From: Candidatus Arsenophonus triatominarum | GTDB lineage: Bacteria > Pseudomonadota > Gammaproteobacteria > Enterobacterales > Enterobacteriaceae | Reading direction: 5' to 3' | Length of the DNA stretch: 64,000 nt | Assembly: GCF_001640365.1 (NCBI RefSeq) | Contig: NZ_LWMI01000010.1 | Span: forward strand, 310,001 to 374,000 | Program-made: the position numbers and the translations under genes | The notes under the pieces: model-generated | Databases searched by the model: none | The model's input: only the letters and a program-made list of their open reading frames with translations | What the model was told of the DNA's origin: nothing | Shown: positions 10,210-21,458 of the stretch, one piece after another | Position numbering within the stretch: position 1 is the stretch's first letter | Layout of the letters: each line of letters starts with the position of its first letter

Positions 10210-11246
10210 AAAATAGTTGCTGAATAGAGACTTGCATTTTTTGTCACGCTATAGACAATAAAAAGAGGTTTAACTTAGAAAATAACGGTTTGAAATGATC
10301 AACAAAGAGCGGTTGTTACGAGATAATCGTTTATGTAAAGCAATCATTGGATTATCAGTCGAAGAATTGAAAAATTTAGCCGCTGAATTTTCAGCTTGTT
10401 ATTTGATTTATCGGAAAAAGAATCGAAAAGATCACGAGCGGCAGATGGGTGCAGGGCAGAAAGGATTTATCCCAACCCCATTAGATAAACTGCTTTTTAT
10501 TTTATTGTATTTAAAATGTTATCCGACCTATGATTTGCAAGGACTTCTTTTTGGTTTAGATAGAACACGGGTATGTCGCTGGGTAAAAATATTATTGCCG
10601 GTTTTAGAGATGACCTTGGGGCGAGAATGTGTTTTGCCCGCTCGTCAAATTCGCTCTGCTGAGGAATTTTTTCGCGCCTTTCCTGGAGTTAAAGACGTCT
10701 TTATTGATGGGACAGAGCGACCTGTCCAAAAGCCTAAGAATCTGCGTCGGCGAAAAAAAATGTATTCGGGAAAGAAAAGACAGACCACTCGAAAAGGGCT
10801 TATTATGACTGACGAAACGAGGAAAATTGGATTTATCCCCATGATCAAAAATGGGCGCCGTCACGATAAACGCTTACTCGATAAAGTCGATATAATTCGC
10901 CATATTCCCCCTGAGGTAACCATCTGGGCCGATACCGGTTTTCAAGGTATAGATAAACAGCATCCTAATACACAAATCCCAAAAAAAGGAACTCGAAAAA
11001 GACCTTTATCGCCTGAACAAAAACAAGAAAATAAAATAATCTCGGGCATCCGTATTACGGTTGAACACGCCATCGCGGGTATCAAGCGCCTCGGTTGTAT
11101 GACCCAAATTTTACGGAATCGTAGACCCTTTATTGATGATACCTTTTTACTCCTTAGTGCCGGTCTTTGGAATTTCCATCTCAGAACAGCCTAAAATTTA
11201 CTTCAATCACCGAAATACCCTTATTTCACTATTAAGCAACACGCTT
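10210..11246 (+). mobile_element. IS5 family element, copy 2
   Basis: Full 1037 bp with ATA duplicated (10207-10209, 11247-11249), inserted in IS701-like copy B. Confidence 0.93.
10295..11194 (+). CDS. IS5 family transposase, copy 2
   Basis: Intact 299 residues, identical in sequence to copy 1, with all three acidic catalytic residues kept. Confidence 0.92.
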   Translation: MINKERLLRDNRLCKAIIGLSVEELKNLAAEFSACYLIYRKKNRKDHERQMGAGQKGFIPTPLDKLLFILLYLKCYPTYDLQGLLFGLDRTRVCRWVKILLPVLEMTLGRECVLPARQIRSAEEFFRAFPGVKDVFIDGTERPVQKPKNLRRRKKMYSGKKRQTTRKGLIMTDETRKIGFIPMIKNGRRHDKRLLDKVDIIRHIPPEVTIWADTGFQGIDKQHPNTQIPKKGTRKRPLSPEQKQENKIISGIRITVEHAIAGIKRLGCMTQILRNRRPFIDDTFLLLSAGLWNFHLRTA

Positions 11247-11469
11247 ATAGAAGGTTGAACTAATCGCCATAGGTCTTTAGGTCGAAAACACCTGCTTTTT
11301 AGCCATCGACTAATAGTGTCATGAGACAAAGGTGATGGGCTTACTTCTGATAACGCCAAACCAGAGTATCTCACACTGCTTACTTGTAAGAATGTTTTAT
11401 AGATATCTTTAATGCATGGATAAACTGACAAAATATAAACATCCTAATTTTTTCTTGTTTTGAACTTTA

Positions 11470-12350
11470 TAGCTAGGCGACTTAATTTTGATTACAGCAT
11501 ATGTATTAAAAACAGGTCATCGATAGTGCATCCTGTTTCCATCTTTTTACGTTTAGCTTGAGACCATTTATGTTCTATAGGATTTAAATCTGGTGAATAC
11601 ACAGGCAAATATTCTATCTGGTGTCCTGCGTTTATAATTGCCTGTTCAATATTCTTACCTTTGTGAAAGCTAGCGTTGTCCATAAAAATAACAGAATTTT
11701 CAGGAAGTTCTGGGAGCAATATTTTTGTGATCCAAACATAAAAAACATCACGATTAATATTGCAATCAAATAATCCGATAGCAAAAAGGGTTGTTCCCAA
11801 TAAAGCGCCAATAACATTTGTTCTTCCCTTAGCACCCCAGTTTTTCAGGCCAAAACAACGGTGACCTTTTGGGGAATAGCCGTGAGTTCGTGGAGTGTCA
11901 TGTGAAAAACCACTTTCATCAACAAAAACAACAGATTTATCTTTTTTTTCATACTGTTGTCTTTTTTGCTGATGTGCCAGCCTGTCGCTTTCGTTGGTTT
12001 TTGGATGGAATAGAGTTTTTTTTATAGGTTAATCCCAGCTTTTTAAGGGATTGCCAAATAGTCTTTTTACAAACACCGAATCGCTCTGCCCGTTCCTTTT
12101 GGTAAGCATCTGGATACTGTTCCACATCTTTTGCTAAAGCATTTTTATCGAGCTTCCTCTTACGTGGCGTTGAATTTTTTGGCTCTGGTCGTTTAAGCCA
12201 ACGTACTAAAGACGCTTTTCCAATACGGAATTGTTTCGCAGTTTCTCGAATTGTTAAACCTTCGGCTTTCCTTACAGATATTACTTTACGTCGAAAATCA
12301 ATTGTATAACTCATAACACACCTTGTAATCAAAATTAAGTCGCCTAGCTA
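11470..12350 (-). mobile_element. IS630 family element, copy 4
   Basis: Full 881 bp. It landed at a TA inside the TTTAT duplication of the neighbouring MITE-1 (12354-12545), so it is younger than that MITE. Confidence 0.93.
11492..12314 (-). CDS. IS630 transposase, copy 4 (A8 frame break)
   Basis: As copy 1, except that the Ile before the first catalytic Asp (FIDES) is Val. Confidence 0.8.
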
Positions 12351-12353
12351 TAT

Positions 12354-12545
12354 CACGAGTTTCGCACAGGCATATAAAATTCCAGAAATGGCTTAAAAGC
12401 AATGGTTAATTTGCAAGTTACTAAAACGTATAAATTTATTTAAATTACAATAAGTTGCTTTTAATTTATAAGGTTTTTTCTATTTATATATTATGCTGAA
12501 TTAAACTTAAAAATAGAGCGTTTTTTTATTGGTGCGAAACGCGTG
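12354..12545 (+). mobile_element. MITE-1, copy 3
   Basis: 192 bp inside IS701-like copy B. Its 5-bp duplication TTTAT is visible once IS630 copy 4 is removed. Confidence 0.88.
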
Positions 12546-12629
12546 TTTATACTTCTTTTTCGGAGCTTGCGAAACTCGTGTTAAGATAAACTTAACAGAA
12601 TAATTGACTAACTGATTGATAGAATCGCA

Positions 12630-13178
12630 ATGAAAAATAAGTTCAAATTGAGTGCTGAGGAAATTAAACTATTTAAAGAGGCGACTGCAGGGACCAAACC
12701 TTTATTACATGACATTGTTAGTCATCCACCACTACGACATCATCGAATAAAATCACAACTTGTGACAAAACGTTTGCTCCAAGAACAACTCGATGCTAGT
12801 TATTACTTTTCAGATGTGTATCAACCGGTGCTAGAAGCAGATGGACCGATTCGATATTTACGACCCGATATTAATCCTTATGAATTAAAAAAGTTACGTC
12901 GGAATGATTATATTCCCGAACTATTTCTCGATTTACATGGCTTATCCCAACGACAAGCTAAACAAGAAATTGGAGCTCTAATCGCTGCTTGCTACAGAGA
13001 TAATATCCATTGTGCCTGTATTATGCATGGCCACGGAAAACACATTTTAAAACAGCAGATTCCCCTTTGGCTTGCTCAACACCCTAATATCACTGCTTTT
13101 CATCAAGCCCCCAAAGCTTGGGGTGGTAGCGCCTCGTTGCTTATCTTGATCGAAACTGATGAAACTCAGCGCAGATAA
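12630..13178 (+). CDS. smrB: SmrB ribosome rescue endonuclease
   Basis: 182 residues. SmrB (YfcN) binds collided ribosomes and cuts the mRNA between them so that stalled complexes can be rescued. The N-terminal arm runs to about residue 95. The Smr domain follows with [14 protein letters not shown] (about 97-110), the catalytic D-x-H, and [17 protein letters not shown] (about 131-147), then [20 protein letters not shown] at the C-terminus. Length and all motifs fit the E. coli protein. It is divergent from prmB as in E. coli, but an IS701-like nest now fills the gap and ends only 50 bp before the ATG, so the native promoter is probably lost or replaced. Confidence 0.95.
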   Translation: MKNKFKLSAEEIKLFKEATAGTKPLLHDIVSHPPLRHHRIKSQLVTKRLLQEQLDASYYFSDVYQPVLEADGPIRYLRPDINPYELKKLRRNDYIPELFLDLHGLSQRQAKQEIGALIAACYRDNIHCACIMHGHGKHILKQQIPLWLAQHPNITAFHQAPKAWGGSASLLILIETDETQRR

Positions 13179-13192
13179 CACGTAAAACAAAA

Positions 13193-13882
13193 CTAGAAAT
13201 GTGCCGCTAGTTTATTAACATTATGCAATATTTGAGAAGGTCCCCGTAGCCATCTATATTCAGCGCGCCGCATTTCCGTATTTATCTCTACATAAAAGTT
13301 GCAAATATAGGAGGGATTTCTTGTGGGCATAAGGCTGATACCAAATAACCGACTAATGGCAAATGAGAAATAATCAATGCTGTTCTTACACCTCCTTCAG
13401 CAAGTAATCGCAAATAATTAGCAATAGATTGCGGATCACCATCAGGATAAGTTCTGATAATACTTCTTGTCCGCCTGAATAGGGCAATAATGGCTGCATT
13501 GCCTGATAAGTTTGTACTGCTCTTACATATGGACTGGTAAACACTCGTTCGAACACTGGATTCTGTTGTGCTAGCCAATTGGCCATTAATTTAGATTCTT
13601 CAATTCCTTTAAGAGTAAGTTCTCTTGCTTCATCATTTACGCGCGTTTCGCACAGACATATAAAATTCCAGAAATGGCTTAAAAGCAATGGTTAATTTGC
13701 AAGTTACTAAAACGTATAAATTTGTTTAAATTACAATAAGTTGCTATTAATTTATAAGATTTTGTTTATTTATATATTATGGTGAATTAAACTTAAAAAT
13801 AGAGCGTTTTTTTATTGGTGCGAAACTCGTGATTTATTGTATTCATCGTTGCGTCACCATTACGCATAATAAAAACTTGCAT
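13193..13882 (-). pseudogene. sixA: SixA phosphohistidine phosphatase, broken
   Basis: SixA removes phosphate from histidine-containing phosphotransfer proteins. The reading starts at ATG 13880-13882 with MQVFIMRNGDATMNTI; the family has RHG, whose His is the catalytic nucleophile, but here it is Asn (AAT). A MITE-1 interrupts codon 16; removing it with one ATTTA joins to NDEARELTLKGIEESKLMANW. A frameshift follows at SELT/YPDGDPQS (about 13448-13455), then ISHLPLVGYLVSALCPQEIPP, and another shift before RRAEYRWLRGPSQI near the C-terminus. Three independent kinds of damage make this a certain pseudogene. Confidence 0.92.
13640..13831 (+). mobile_element. MITE-1, copy 4
   Basis: 192 bp in sixA, with ATTTA on both sides (13635-13639, 13832-13836). 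The left repeat is altered to CGCGCGTTTCGCAC. Confidence 0.9.
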
Positions 13883-14111
13883 AATTCACCATTTAACCCC
13901 CAACATAGGAGCCCTCTCATTACTCGCTAATGTTATTGTCGGAAAATATCCAGGGCAAGGCAACCCGAGATTCTGCACTAAAATCACAAAAAAGGAACCG
14001 CTTTATTTTCATAAAAAACGAAAAAAAAGTTTATTTTATATCAAGTTAAATAGAAATTACGCCTAAGACCATGATATTAATAAGGTTTAAGATACTACTA
14101 ATAATAATCAA

Positions 14112-14497
14112 CTAAGGAACAAAATTGTTACCATATTTCTGTGCTAGTCGATGCATTATGTCAACAATATTTGATATACCTTGTTGATCCATATATCTAA
14201 ATGGTCCACCAGTAAAAGGAGGAAAACCAATTCCAAACACTGCACCAATCTCACCATCACACGAGTTTCGCACAGGCATATAAAATTCCAGAAATGGCTT
14301 AAAAGCAATAGTTTATTTGCAAGTTACTAAAACGTATAAATTTGTTTAAATTACAATAAGTTGCTATTAATTTATAAGATTTTGTCTATTTATATATTAT
14401 GGTGAATTAAACTTAAAAATAGAGCGTTTTTTTATTGGTGCGAAACTCGTGCATCATTTATATGCCGAATAACACCTTCGTCAAGACAACGAGTAGC
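14112..14497 (-). pseudogene. fadJ: FadJ fatty acid oxidation complex alpha subunit, C-terminal remnant
   Basis: About 65 residues from the end of the 3-hydroxyacyl-CoA dehydrogenase part are readable: ATRCLDEGVIRHIND, then after a MITE-1, [19 protein letters not shown] and [20 protein letters not shown], ending NNFVP at an early TAG. The match is to the FadB/FadJ C-terminus; the position beside sixA indicates fadJ. The 5' side is replaced by an IS481 element from 14498. Loss of anaerobic beta-oxidation is typical of host-restricted bacteria. Confidence 0.85.
14260..14451 (+). mobile_element. MITE-1, copy 5
   Basis: 192 bp in fadJ, with CATCA duplicated (14255-14259, 14452-14456). Excision restores the fadJ frame. 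Confidence 0.92.
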
Positions 14498-14642
14498 TGT
14501 ATTAGTCTTAACTTAATCTTACAGTTCTGATTTAAAAAAGAGCGTTACCGGTTTTAATTAACATCATTAGATAATTAAATAAAAGGTAATTCTATGTATC
14601 AAACAAATAATCCTATCATCAAACATAAAGTCGAGTTACTTA

Positions 14643-15523
14643 TAGCTAGGCGACTTAATTTTGATTACAGCATATGTATTAAAAACAGGTCATCGATAGT
14701 GCATCCTGTTTCCATCTTTTTACGTTTAGCTTGAGACCATTTATGTTCTATAGGATTTAAATCTGGTGAATACACAGGCAAATATTCTATCTGGTGTCCT
14801 GCGTTTATAATTGCCTGTTCAATATTCTTACCTTTGTGAAAGCTAGCGTTGTCCATAAAAATAACAGAATTTTCAGGAAGTTCTGGGAGCAATATTTTTG
14901 TGATCCAAACATAAAAAACATCACGATTAATATTGCAATCAAATAATCCGATAGCAAAAAGGGTTGTTCCCAATAAAGCGCCAATAACATTTGTTCTTCC
15001 CTTAGCACCCCAGTTTTTCAGGCCAAAACAACGGTGACCTTTTGGGGAATAGCCGTGAGTTCGTGGAGTGTCATGTGAAAAACCACTTTCATCAATAAAA
15101 ACAACAGATTTATCTTTTTTTTCATACTGTTGTCTTTTTTGCTGATGTGCCAGCCTGTCGCTTTCGTTGGTTTTTGGATGGAATAGAGTTTTTTTTATAG
15201 GTTAATCCCAGCTTTTTAAGGGATTGCCAAATAGTCTTTTTACAAACACCGAATCGCTCTGCCCGTTCCTTTTGGTAAGCATCTGGATACTGTTCCACAT
15301 CTTTTGCTAAAGCATTTTTATCGAGCTTCCTCTTACGTGGCGTTGAATTTTTTGGCTCTGGTCGTTTAAGCCAACGTACTAAAGACGCTTTTCCAATACG
15401 GAATTGTTTCGCAGTTTCTCGAATTGTTAAACCTTCGGCTTTCCTTACAGATATTACTTTACGTCGAAAATCAATTGTATAACTCATAACACACCTTGTA
15501 ATCAAAATTAAGTCGCCTAGCTA
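14643..15523 (-). mobile_element. IS630 family element, copy 5
   Basis: Full 881 bp in the start of IS481 copy a, with TA duplicated at 14641-14642 and 15524-15525. Confidence 0.93.
14665..15487 (-). CDS. IS630 transposase, copy 5 (A8 frame break)
   Basis: Product identical to copy 1. Confidence 0.8.
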
Positions 15524-15998
15524 TAACCTCGCTGAACAGCTTAATAACGTCTCAAAAGCCTGTAAGATTATGGGGGTATCCCGAGATACGTTTTATCGCT
15601 ACCAGGAACTTGTTAACGATGGTGGGATAGACGCTTTAATTAATTAAAATCGACGGGTGCCTAACGTAAAAAATAGAGTAATGTGTAGTGGCATACTAAA
15701 TTTGGCCACCTAAGTTGAGGTGATATGCTTACCTCATAATTTTTATAGGTGCCGAAATGAGTAAAATAATTACTGCTGAATTTAAATGTGAAACCGCCAA
15801 ATTAGTCCTTGACCAAAATTACACCTACCAGGAAGCCGCGAAAGGCATGAAGGTCAGTCTTTCAGCGATTAGCCGGTGGGTAAGAGCCCTTCGTTTAGAA
15901 CGTCAAGGGAAAACATCGCCTGGTCTGCCATTAACACCTGAACAAATTGAGTTCAGAGAAATGAAGAAAAAAATCCACCGGCTGGAAATGGAGAATGA

Positions 15999-16811
<813 letters not shown>

Positions 16812-17682
16812 TAGCTAGGCGACTTAATTTGTGTGTTATGAGTTATACAATTGATTTTCGACGTAAAGTAATATCTGTAAGGAAAGCCGAAGGTTTAACA
16901 ATTCGAGAAACTGCGAAACAATTCCGTATTGGAAAAGCGTCTTTAGTACGTTGGCTTAAACGACCAGAGCCAAAAAATTCAACGCCACGTAAGAGGAAGC
17001 TCGATAAAAATGCTTTAGCAAAAGATGTGGAACAGTATCCAGATGCTTACCAAAAGGAACGGGCAGAGCGATTCGGTGTTTGTAAAAAGACTATTTGGCA
17101 ATCCCTTAAAAAGCTGGGATTAACCTATAAAAAAAACTCTATTCCATCCAAAAACCAACGAAAGCGACAGGCTGGCACATCAGCAAAAAAGACAACAGTA
17201 TGAAAAAAAAGATAAATCTGTTGTTTTTATTGATGAAAGTGGTTTTTCACATGACACTCCACGAACTCACGGCTATTCCCCAAAAGGTCACCGTTGTTTT
17301 GGCCTGAAAAACTGGGGTGCTAAGGGAAGAACAAATGTTATTGGCGCTTTATTGGGAACAACCCTTTTTGCTATCGGATTATTTGATTGCAATATTAATC
17401 GTGATGTTTTTTATGTTTGGATCACAAAAATATTGCTCCCAGAACTTCCTGAAAATTCTGTTATTTTTATGGACAACGCTAGCTTTCACAAAGGTAAGAA
17501 TATTGAACAGGCAATTATAAACGCAGGACACCAGATAGAATATTTGCCTGTGTATTCACCAGATTTAAATCCTATAGAACATAAATGGTCTCAAGCTAAA
17601 CGTAAAAAGATGGAAACAGGATGCACTATCGATGACCTGTTTTTAATACATATGCTGTAATCAAAATTAAGTCGCCTAGCTA
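16812..17682 (+). mobile_element. IS630 family element, copy 6, with a damaged end
   Basis: 871 bp, the only full-span copy in + orientation. Ten bases are missing from its left terminal repeat between ACTTAATT and GTGTGTTATG. TA is duplicated at 16810-16811 and 17683-17684. Confidence 0.92.
16838..17660 (+). CDS. IS630 transposase, copy 6 (A8 frame break)
   Basis: Clear view of the frame break on the plus strand: A8 at 17129-17136, N-terminal frame ending at 17203, C-terminal frame ending at 17660. The shift is +1. Read through, [16 protein letters not shown] and LNPIEHKW all fall in one product. Confidence 0.8.
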
Positions 17683-18692
17683 TAACCCACTACTATAGCG
17701 ATATAAGACCTCACTGGTATAACGGTGGATTAACGCCAAACGAATCAGAGCGACTGTTCCGTGAACAGTCAGGTAGGGTGGCCAATTTTAGTTGACCACT
17801 ACAATGAACAGATTGAAAGCGCTGTAGTTGAGTATGCCATTGAATACCCTGCACACGGTCAACACCGCAGTAGTAATGAACTAAGAAAAAAAGGCATTTT
17901 TGTTTCGGGGAGTGGCGTTCGCTCTATTTGGCTGCACCATAATCTCGAAAATTTTACAAAACGCCTAAAAGCGCTTGAAGATAAAATCGCAACAGAAGGA
18001 ATTATCCTGTCAGAATCACAAATCAGTGCTCTAGAAAAGAAAGCGCAAGATGATGAAGCCTGTGGTGAGATTGAAACAGCGCATCCAGGTTATCCGTGTT
18101 CACAAGATACTTTTTATGTCGGTCATTTAAAAGGCGTTGGTCGTGTTTATTAACAAACTTACATTGATACTTACAGTAAAGTCGTTCATTGTAAGCTTTA
18201 CACAACAAAAAGCGCGATAACGGCGGCAGATTTATTAAATGACAAGGTTCTCCCTTTTTATTCCCAGCATGGGTTACCGGTGTTACGTATACTGACGGAC
18301 AGAGGCAGTGAGTATTGTGGTAAAGTTGAACATCACGATTATCAACTTTATCTCGCTATCAAATTGATCATACAAAAACTAAAGCTCGTTCACCTCAAAC
18401 TAATGGGATTTGTGAACGCTTTCATAAAACTGTATTACAAGAGTTCTATCAGGTGGCTTTTCGTAAGAAAATCTATAGGGCTTTAGATGAATTACAAGCT
18501 GATTTAGATAAATGGTTAGCGGAATATAATAACCAACGCACTCATCAAGGAAAAATGTGTTGCGATCGAACTCCTATGGCAACTTTACACGATGGAAAAC
18601 AACTTTGGAGAGAGAAAGATTTAAATCAAATTTAACCTGACAGGTACTGTATAAATAACCGGTAACTGTCAGATCAAGTCTGAGCTACCACA

Positions 18693-19139
18693 CATCATTT
18701 CAGCCAATGAAAGCTGAGTAGACCGTCTACGACGCTTACTACCGTTATTCAGCAAAATTTCATGCATTTTTGGCTCGAAGTCTTTACAAAAATCATCCAT
18801 CAGGCAATAAGCCTGTTGCTCAATAGCAAAATTAATTATGACTTACAAAAAAACCAGCCTCTGATGATAAAATAATCAATTTTTGCATTAAAAACAACCT
18901 ATGTAAGATTAAAAAATAAACTATTTTTGTATTTTTTAGATGTATCTAACTTGTTTTTATTTTAAGCAACTTTATTTCACTATTGAGCAACATGCTTAAT
19001 AAAGTTCAATAAGATTTTCCATCATTGTTTAACAATGCTCTACGCTTTAACCAGATTGTTAGAGTATTTTAACGATATATGCGCATTCAACTATTTGAAT
19101 AGCAAGACTTTCATTTTATTTCTTATCCCGAACTCAGGT
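18693..19139 (-). mobile_element. IS982 family element, fragment, carrying MITE-2
   Basis: Contains the start of an IS982 transposase (MENLTELYCLMDDFCKDFEP, with one substitution) and the terminal repeat read on the complement as ACCTGAGTTCGGGATAAG, ending at 19139. The other part is cut off by the IS481 end at 18692. A MITE-2 sits within. Confidence 0.85.
18809..18997 (+). mobile_element. MITE-2 (IS5-related), copy 1
   Basis: A 189-bp non-coding repeat with ends AAGCCTGTTGCTCAATAG and AAGCATGTTGCTCAATAG (complement). AAT is duplicated (18806-18808, 18998-19000). The ends resemble those of the resident IS5. Confidence 0.9.
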
Positions 19140-19563
19140 TATAATATAGCTGCCTAGTGTTATTAAAATGAATAAATTTTATTGCCAATAGCCCCGTCAA
19201 AGCATAAGGCAATAGAATATCCCCATTTTATAACCCAATGCCATGCAGCAGACCAATAGTAGCCAACGCAAACAGACGAATTTGATTCCAATATAAACCC
19301 TGCTTAGACAAAAATTCAAAGCTTGAGCTTGCACCAAATAACAAACTAAAAATTGCCAGAAATTTTCCCTGCACAAAGATATTCAAAAATACCAAGCACC
19401 AAATATCCCCGGCTGTTGTGCTAGCAATATAAACTGGATTTACATAAGCTAATTCAGGTAGCGCAAAAGCAAAAATATTAACCAGCAAAATAGCTAAAAT
19501 AGCGCTTGCGCGCAGCAGATCAATTTGTTCAATCCGCTACCGCCTGGCTTTAATAACAAACAT
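19140..19563 (-). pseudogene. yeiB: YeiB-like inner membrane protein, N-terminal remnant
   Basis: Follows folE on the same strand as in E. coli. After MFVIKARR a TAG stop interrupts, then RIEQIDLLRASAILAILLVN, LPELAYVNPVYIASTTAGD, FLNIFVQGKFLAIFSLLFGA and LLHGIGL are readable, matching the YeiB N-terminus (DUF418-type membrane protein, function unknown). A second stop follows, with NGDILLPYALTGLLAIKF after it. The rest is replaced by an IS982 fragment at 19139. Confidence 0.85.
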
Positions 19564-19566
19564 TAA

Positions 19567-20232
19567 TTAGCGGTAACGCAGGCGAGAAATATTGCGTAAA
19601 AACTCCTGACGGGTATTTTGACTAGATTTAAATAAACCACCTAGCGAGGTTGTCATGCTGCTGCTTACATCACGAACGCCTCTGGCTTTCACACAATAAT
19701 GAACAGCATCAATTGAAACCGCGACATTACTTGTACCTAATAAAGTTTGTAGCGCAATTAAAATCTGCTGGGTCAAACGCTCCTGAACTTGTGGCCGTTG
19801 AGAAAAAAATTGAACAATACGATTAATTTTAGATAAACCAATCACTTTATCCTTTGGAATATAGGCCACAGTCGCCTTACCATCGATAGTGACAAAATGA
19901 TGCTCACAGACACTAGTTAACGTAATATCGCGAACCGTTACCATTTCGTCGAAATCCATTTTATTTTCGATCAAAGTAATTTTAGGAAAGTTATTATAAT
20001 CGAGCCCTGAGAAAATTTCGTCAACATACATTTTAGCAACGCGCTTAGGTGTTTCCACTAAGCTATCATCTTTAAGATCGAGATTAAGTAAACGCATAAT
20101 TTCACTAATGTGCCCTTCAATCTGTTGTTTACGCTCATTTGAGGAAAGAGATTGACCGCAAAGAGGGGTTTCAAGACCACGAGCTTCTAGTGCTTCACGA
20201 ACAAGATGCGCTTCTTGACTGAGCGATGACAT
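19567..20232 (-). CDS. folE: GTP cyclohydrolase I
   Basis: 221 residues from ATG 20230-20232, preceded by GGAGAAA; an upstream in-frame start would add five residues without a ribosome site. FolE converts GTP to 7,8-dihydroneopterin triphosphate, the first step of folate and other pterin synthesis; the enzyme is a decamer with a zinc ion. Seen: [20 protein letters not shown] (about 60-79), TSVCEHHF (zinc Cys and catalytic His), [32 protein letters not shown] (second zinc Cys) and [18 protein letters not shown]. Complete and undamaged, while the downstream yeiB has decayed. Confidence 0.97.
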   Translation of the reverse strand: MSSLSQEAHLVREALEARGLETPLCGQSLSSNERKQQIEGHISEIMRLLNLDLKDDSLVETPKRVAKMYVDEIFSGLDYNNFPKITLIENKMDFDEMVTVRDITLTSVCEHHFVTIDGKATVAYIPKDKVIGLSKINRIVQFFSQRPQVQERLTQQILIALQTLLGTSNVAVSIDAVHYCVKARGVRDVSSSMTTSLGGLFKSSQNTRQEFLRNISRLRYR

Positions 20233-20790
20233 GCATTTCTCCAACAATAAAATTCAACATTAATCCAACTACATATTCAATAAATGGATACCATTATCCC
20301 ATTACAATAGTCTATCCTAGCAAAATATTTTTTATATCGCGCTAATTTTCATATCAGAGTCACTATTTATTCTTTGTTTTTTCTGTTCATTTATATAAAA
20401 ACATCAATTTATATTACTATAAATAATCGATTTACTGACTATACCCTCATTTTAAACCCATCGAGTTGCGACTAAATATTTTATCAAAAAAAAATGAGCG
20501 TGTTAGCTAGCAAAATTGATTGCTTTAATATCACAACAAAATAAATAGTTGCCGTCGTTTTTGTATACTTATATTGTTATTCATTGTGAGTGACAGCAAA
20601 GAAATTATTTTAACCATAACGTTCAGATTTTTAATAGCCTATTGTTTTCAGCACATAAAGGTTAAAAAATGTTCGATGAAGATTTTCATGTTATGAAGGA
20701 CAGGCTGATCGATTATTAAGAGCGCAAAATCGATAAGAACGCAAAGAATAGTCGAAATTGAATAATTATTTAAAAAAGATCGGCATTATT
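20233..20790. other. Intergenic stretch upstream of folE, no supported gene
   Basis: Very AT-rich, about 560 bp between folE and an IS481. One 16-codon reading frame on the plus strand (20669-20719, MFDEDFHVMKDRLIDY) has a plausible upstream AAGG and may be the start of a lost gene. It is not recognised. The folE promoter should lie near 20250-20350. Confidence 0.4.
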
Positions 20791-21458
20791 TGCATTAGTC
20801 TTAACTTAATCTGACAATTCTGATTTAAAAAAGAGCGTTACCGGTTTTAATTAAAATCATTAGATAATAAAATAAAAGGTAATTCTATGTATCAAACAAA
20901 TAATCCTATCATCAAACATAAAGTCGGGTTACTTAACTTTGCTGAAGAGCTTCATAACGTATCAAAAGCCTGTAAGATTATGGGTGTATCCCGAGATACT
21001 TTCTATCGCTATCAAGAACTTGTTAACGATGGTGGGATCGATGCCTTAATTAATCAAAATCGACGGGTACCTAACGTAAAAAATAGAGTAGATGAACAGA
21101 TTGAAAGCGCTGTAGTTGAGTATGCGATTGAATACTCTGCACACGGACAACACCGCAGTAGTACACGAGTTTCGCAATCTCCAAAAAAGAAGTATAAATT
21201 TAAAAACAAGAAAAAATTAGGGTGTTCATATTTTGTCCGGTTATCCATGCATTAAAAATATCTACAAAACATTCTTACAAGTAAGCAGTGTAAGATACTC
21301 TGGTTTGGCGTTATCAGAAGTAAGCCCATCACCTTTGTCTCATGACACTATTAGTCGATGGCTAAAAGTAGATGTTTTCGACCTAAAGACCTATGGCGAT
21401 TAGTTCAACCTTCTATAGACAAAAAAAGCCCTTGCGTACTAATTGCCGATGATACATT

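Larger units (their letters stand above)
9220..11431 (-). pseudogene. IS701/IS4-like transposase, copy B remains
   Basis: Coding pieces are 9220-9758, 9951-10209 and 11247-11431. It retains VMDAWYSSLDNLKS and VEVYHREVKQNCGIERCQ. Besides the insertions there is a lost base near 9284 and an extra base at 10160-10166 that breaks AKTRSKK from the N-terminal part. Confidence 0.75.
9202..12580 (-). mobile_element. IS701/IS4-like element, copy B, with four nested insertions
   Basis: Outer ends are CACAAATTTCGCAC at 9202 (two bases changed) and the standard repeat ending at 12580. It holds a MITE-1 (9759-9950), an IS5 (10210-11246), an IS630 (11470-12350) and a second MITE-1 (12354-12545). Taking these out leaves about 1060 bp. 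It fills the prmB-smrB divergent intergenic region and so may displace their promoters. Confidence 0.88.

Noticed and set aside
4320-14451. Regularly recurring 192-bp repeats that could suggest a CRISPR-like array
   Set aside because: Spacing is irregular, each unit has terminal inverted repeats and target duplications, and no cas genes are present. They are MITEs.
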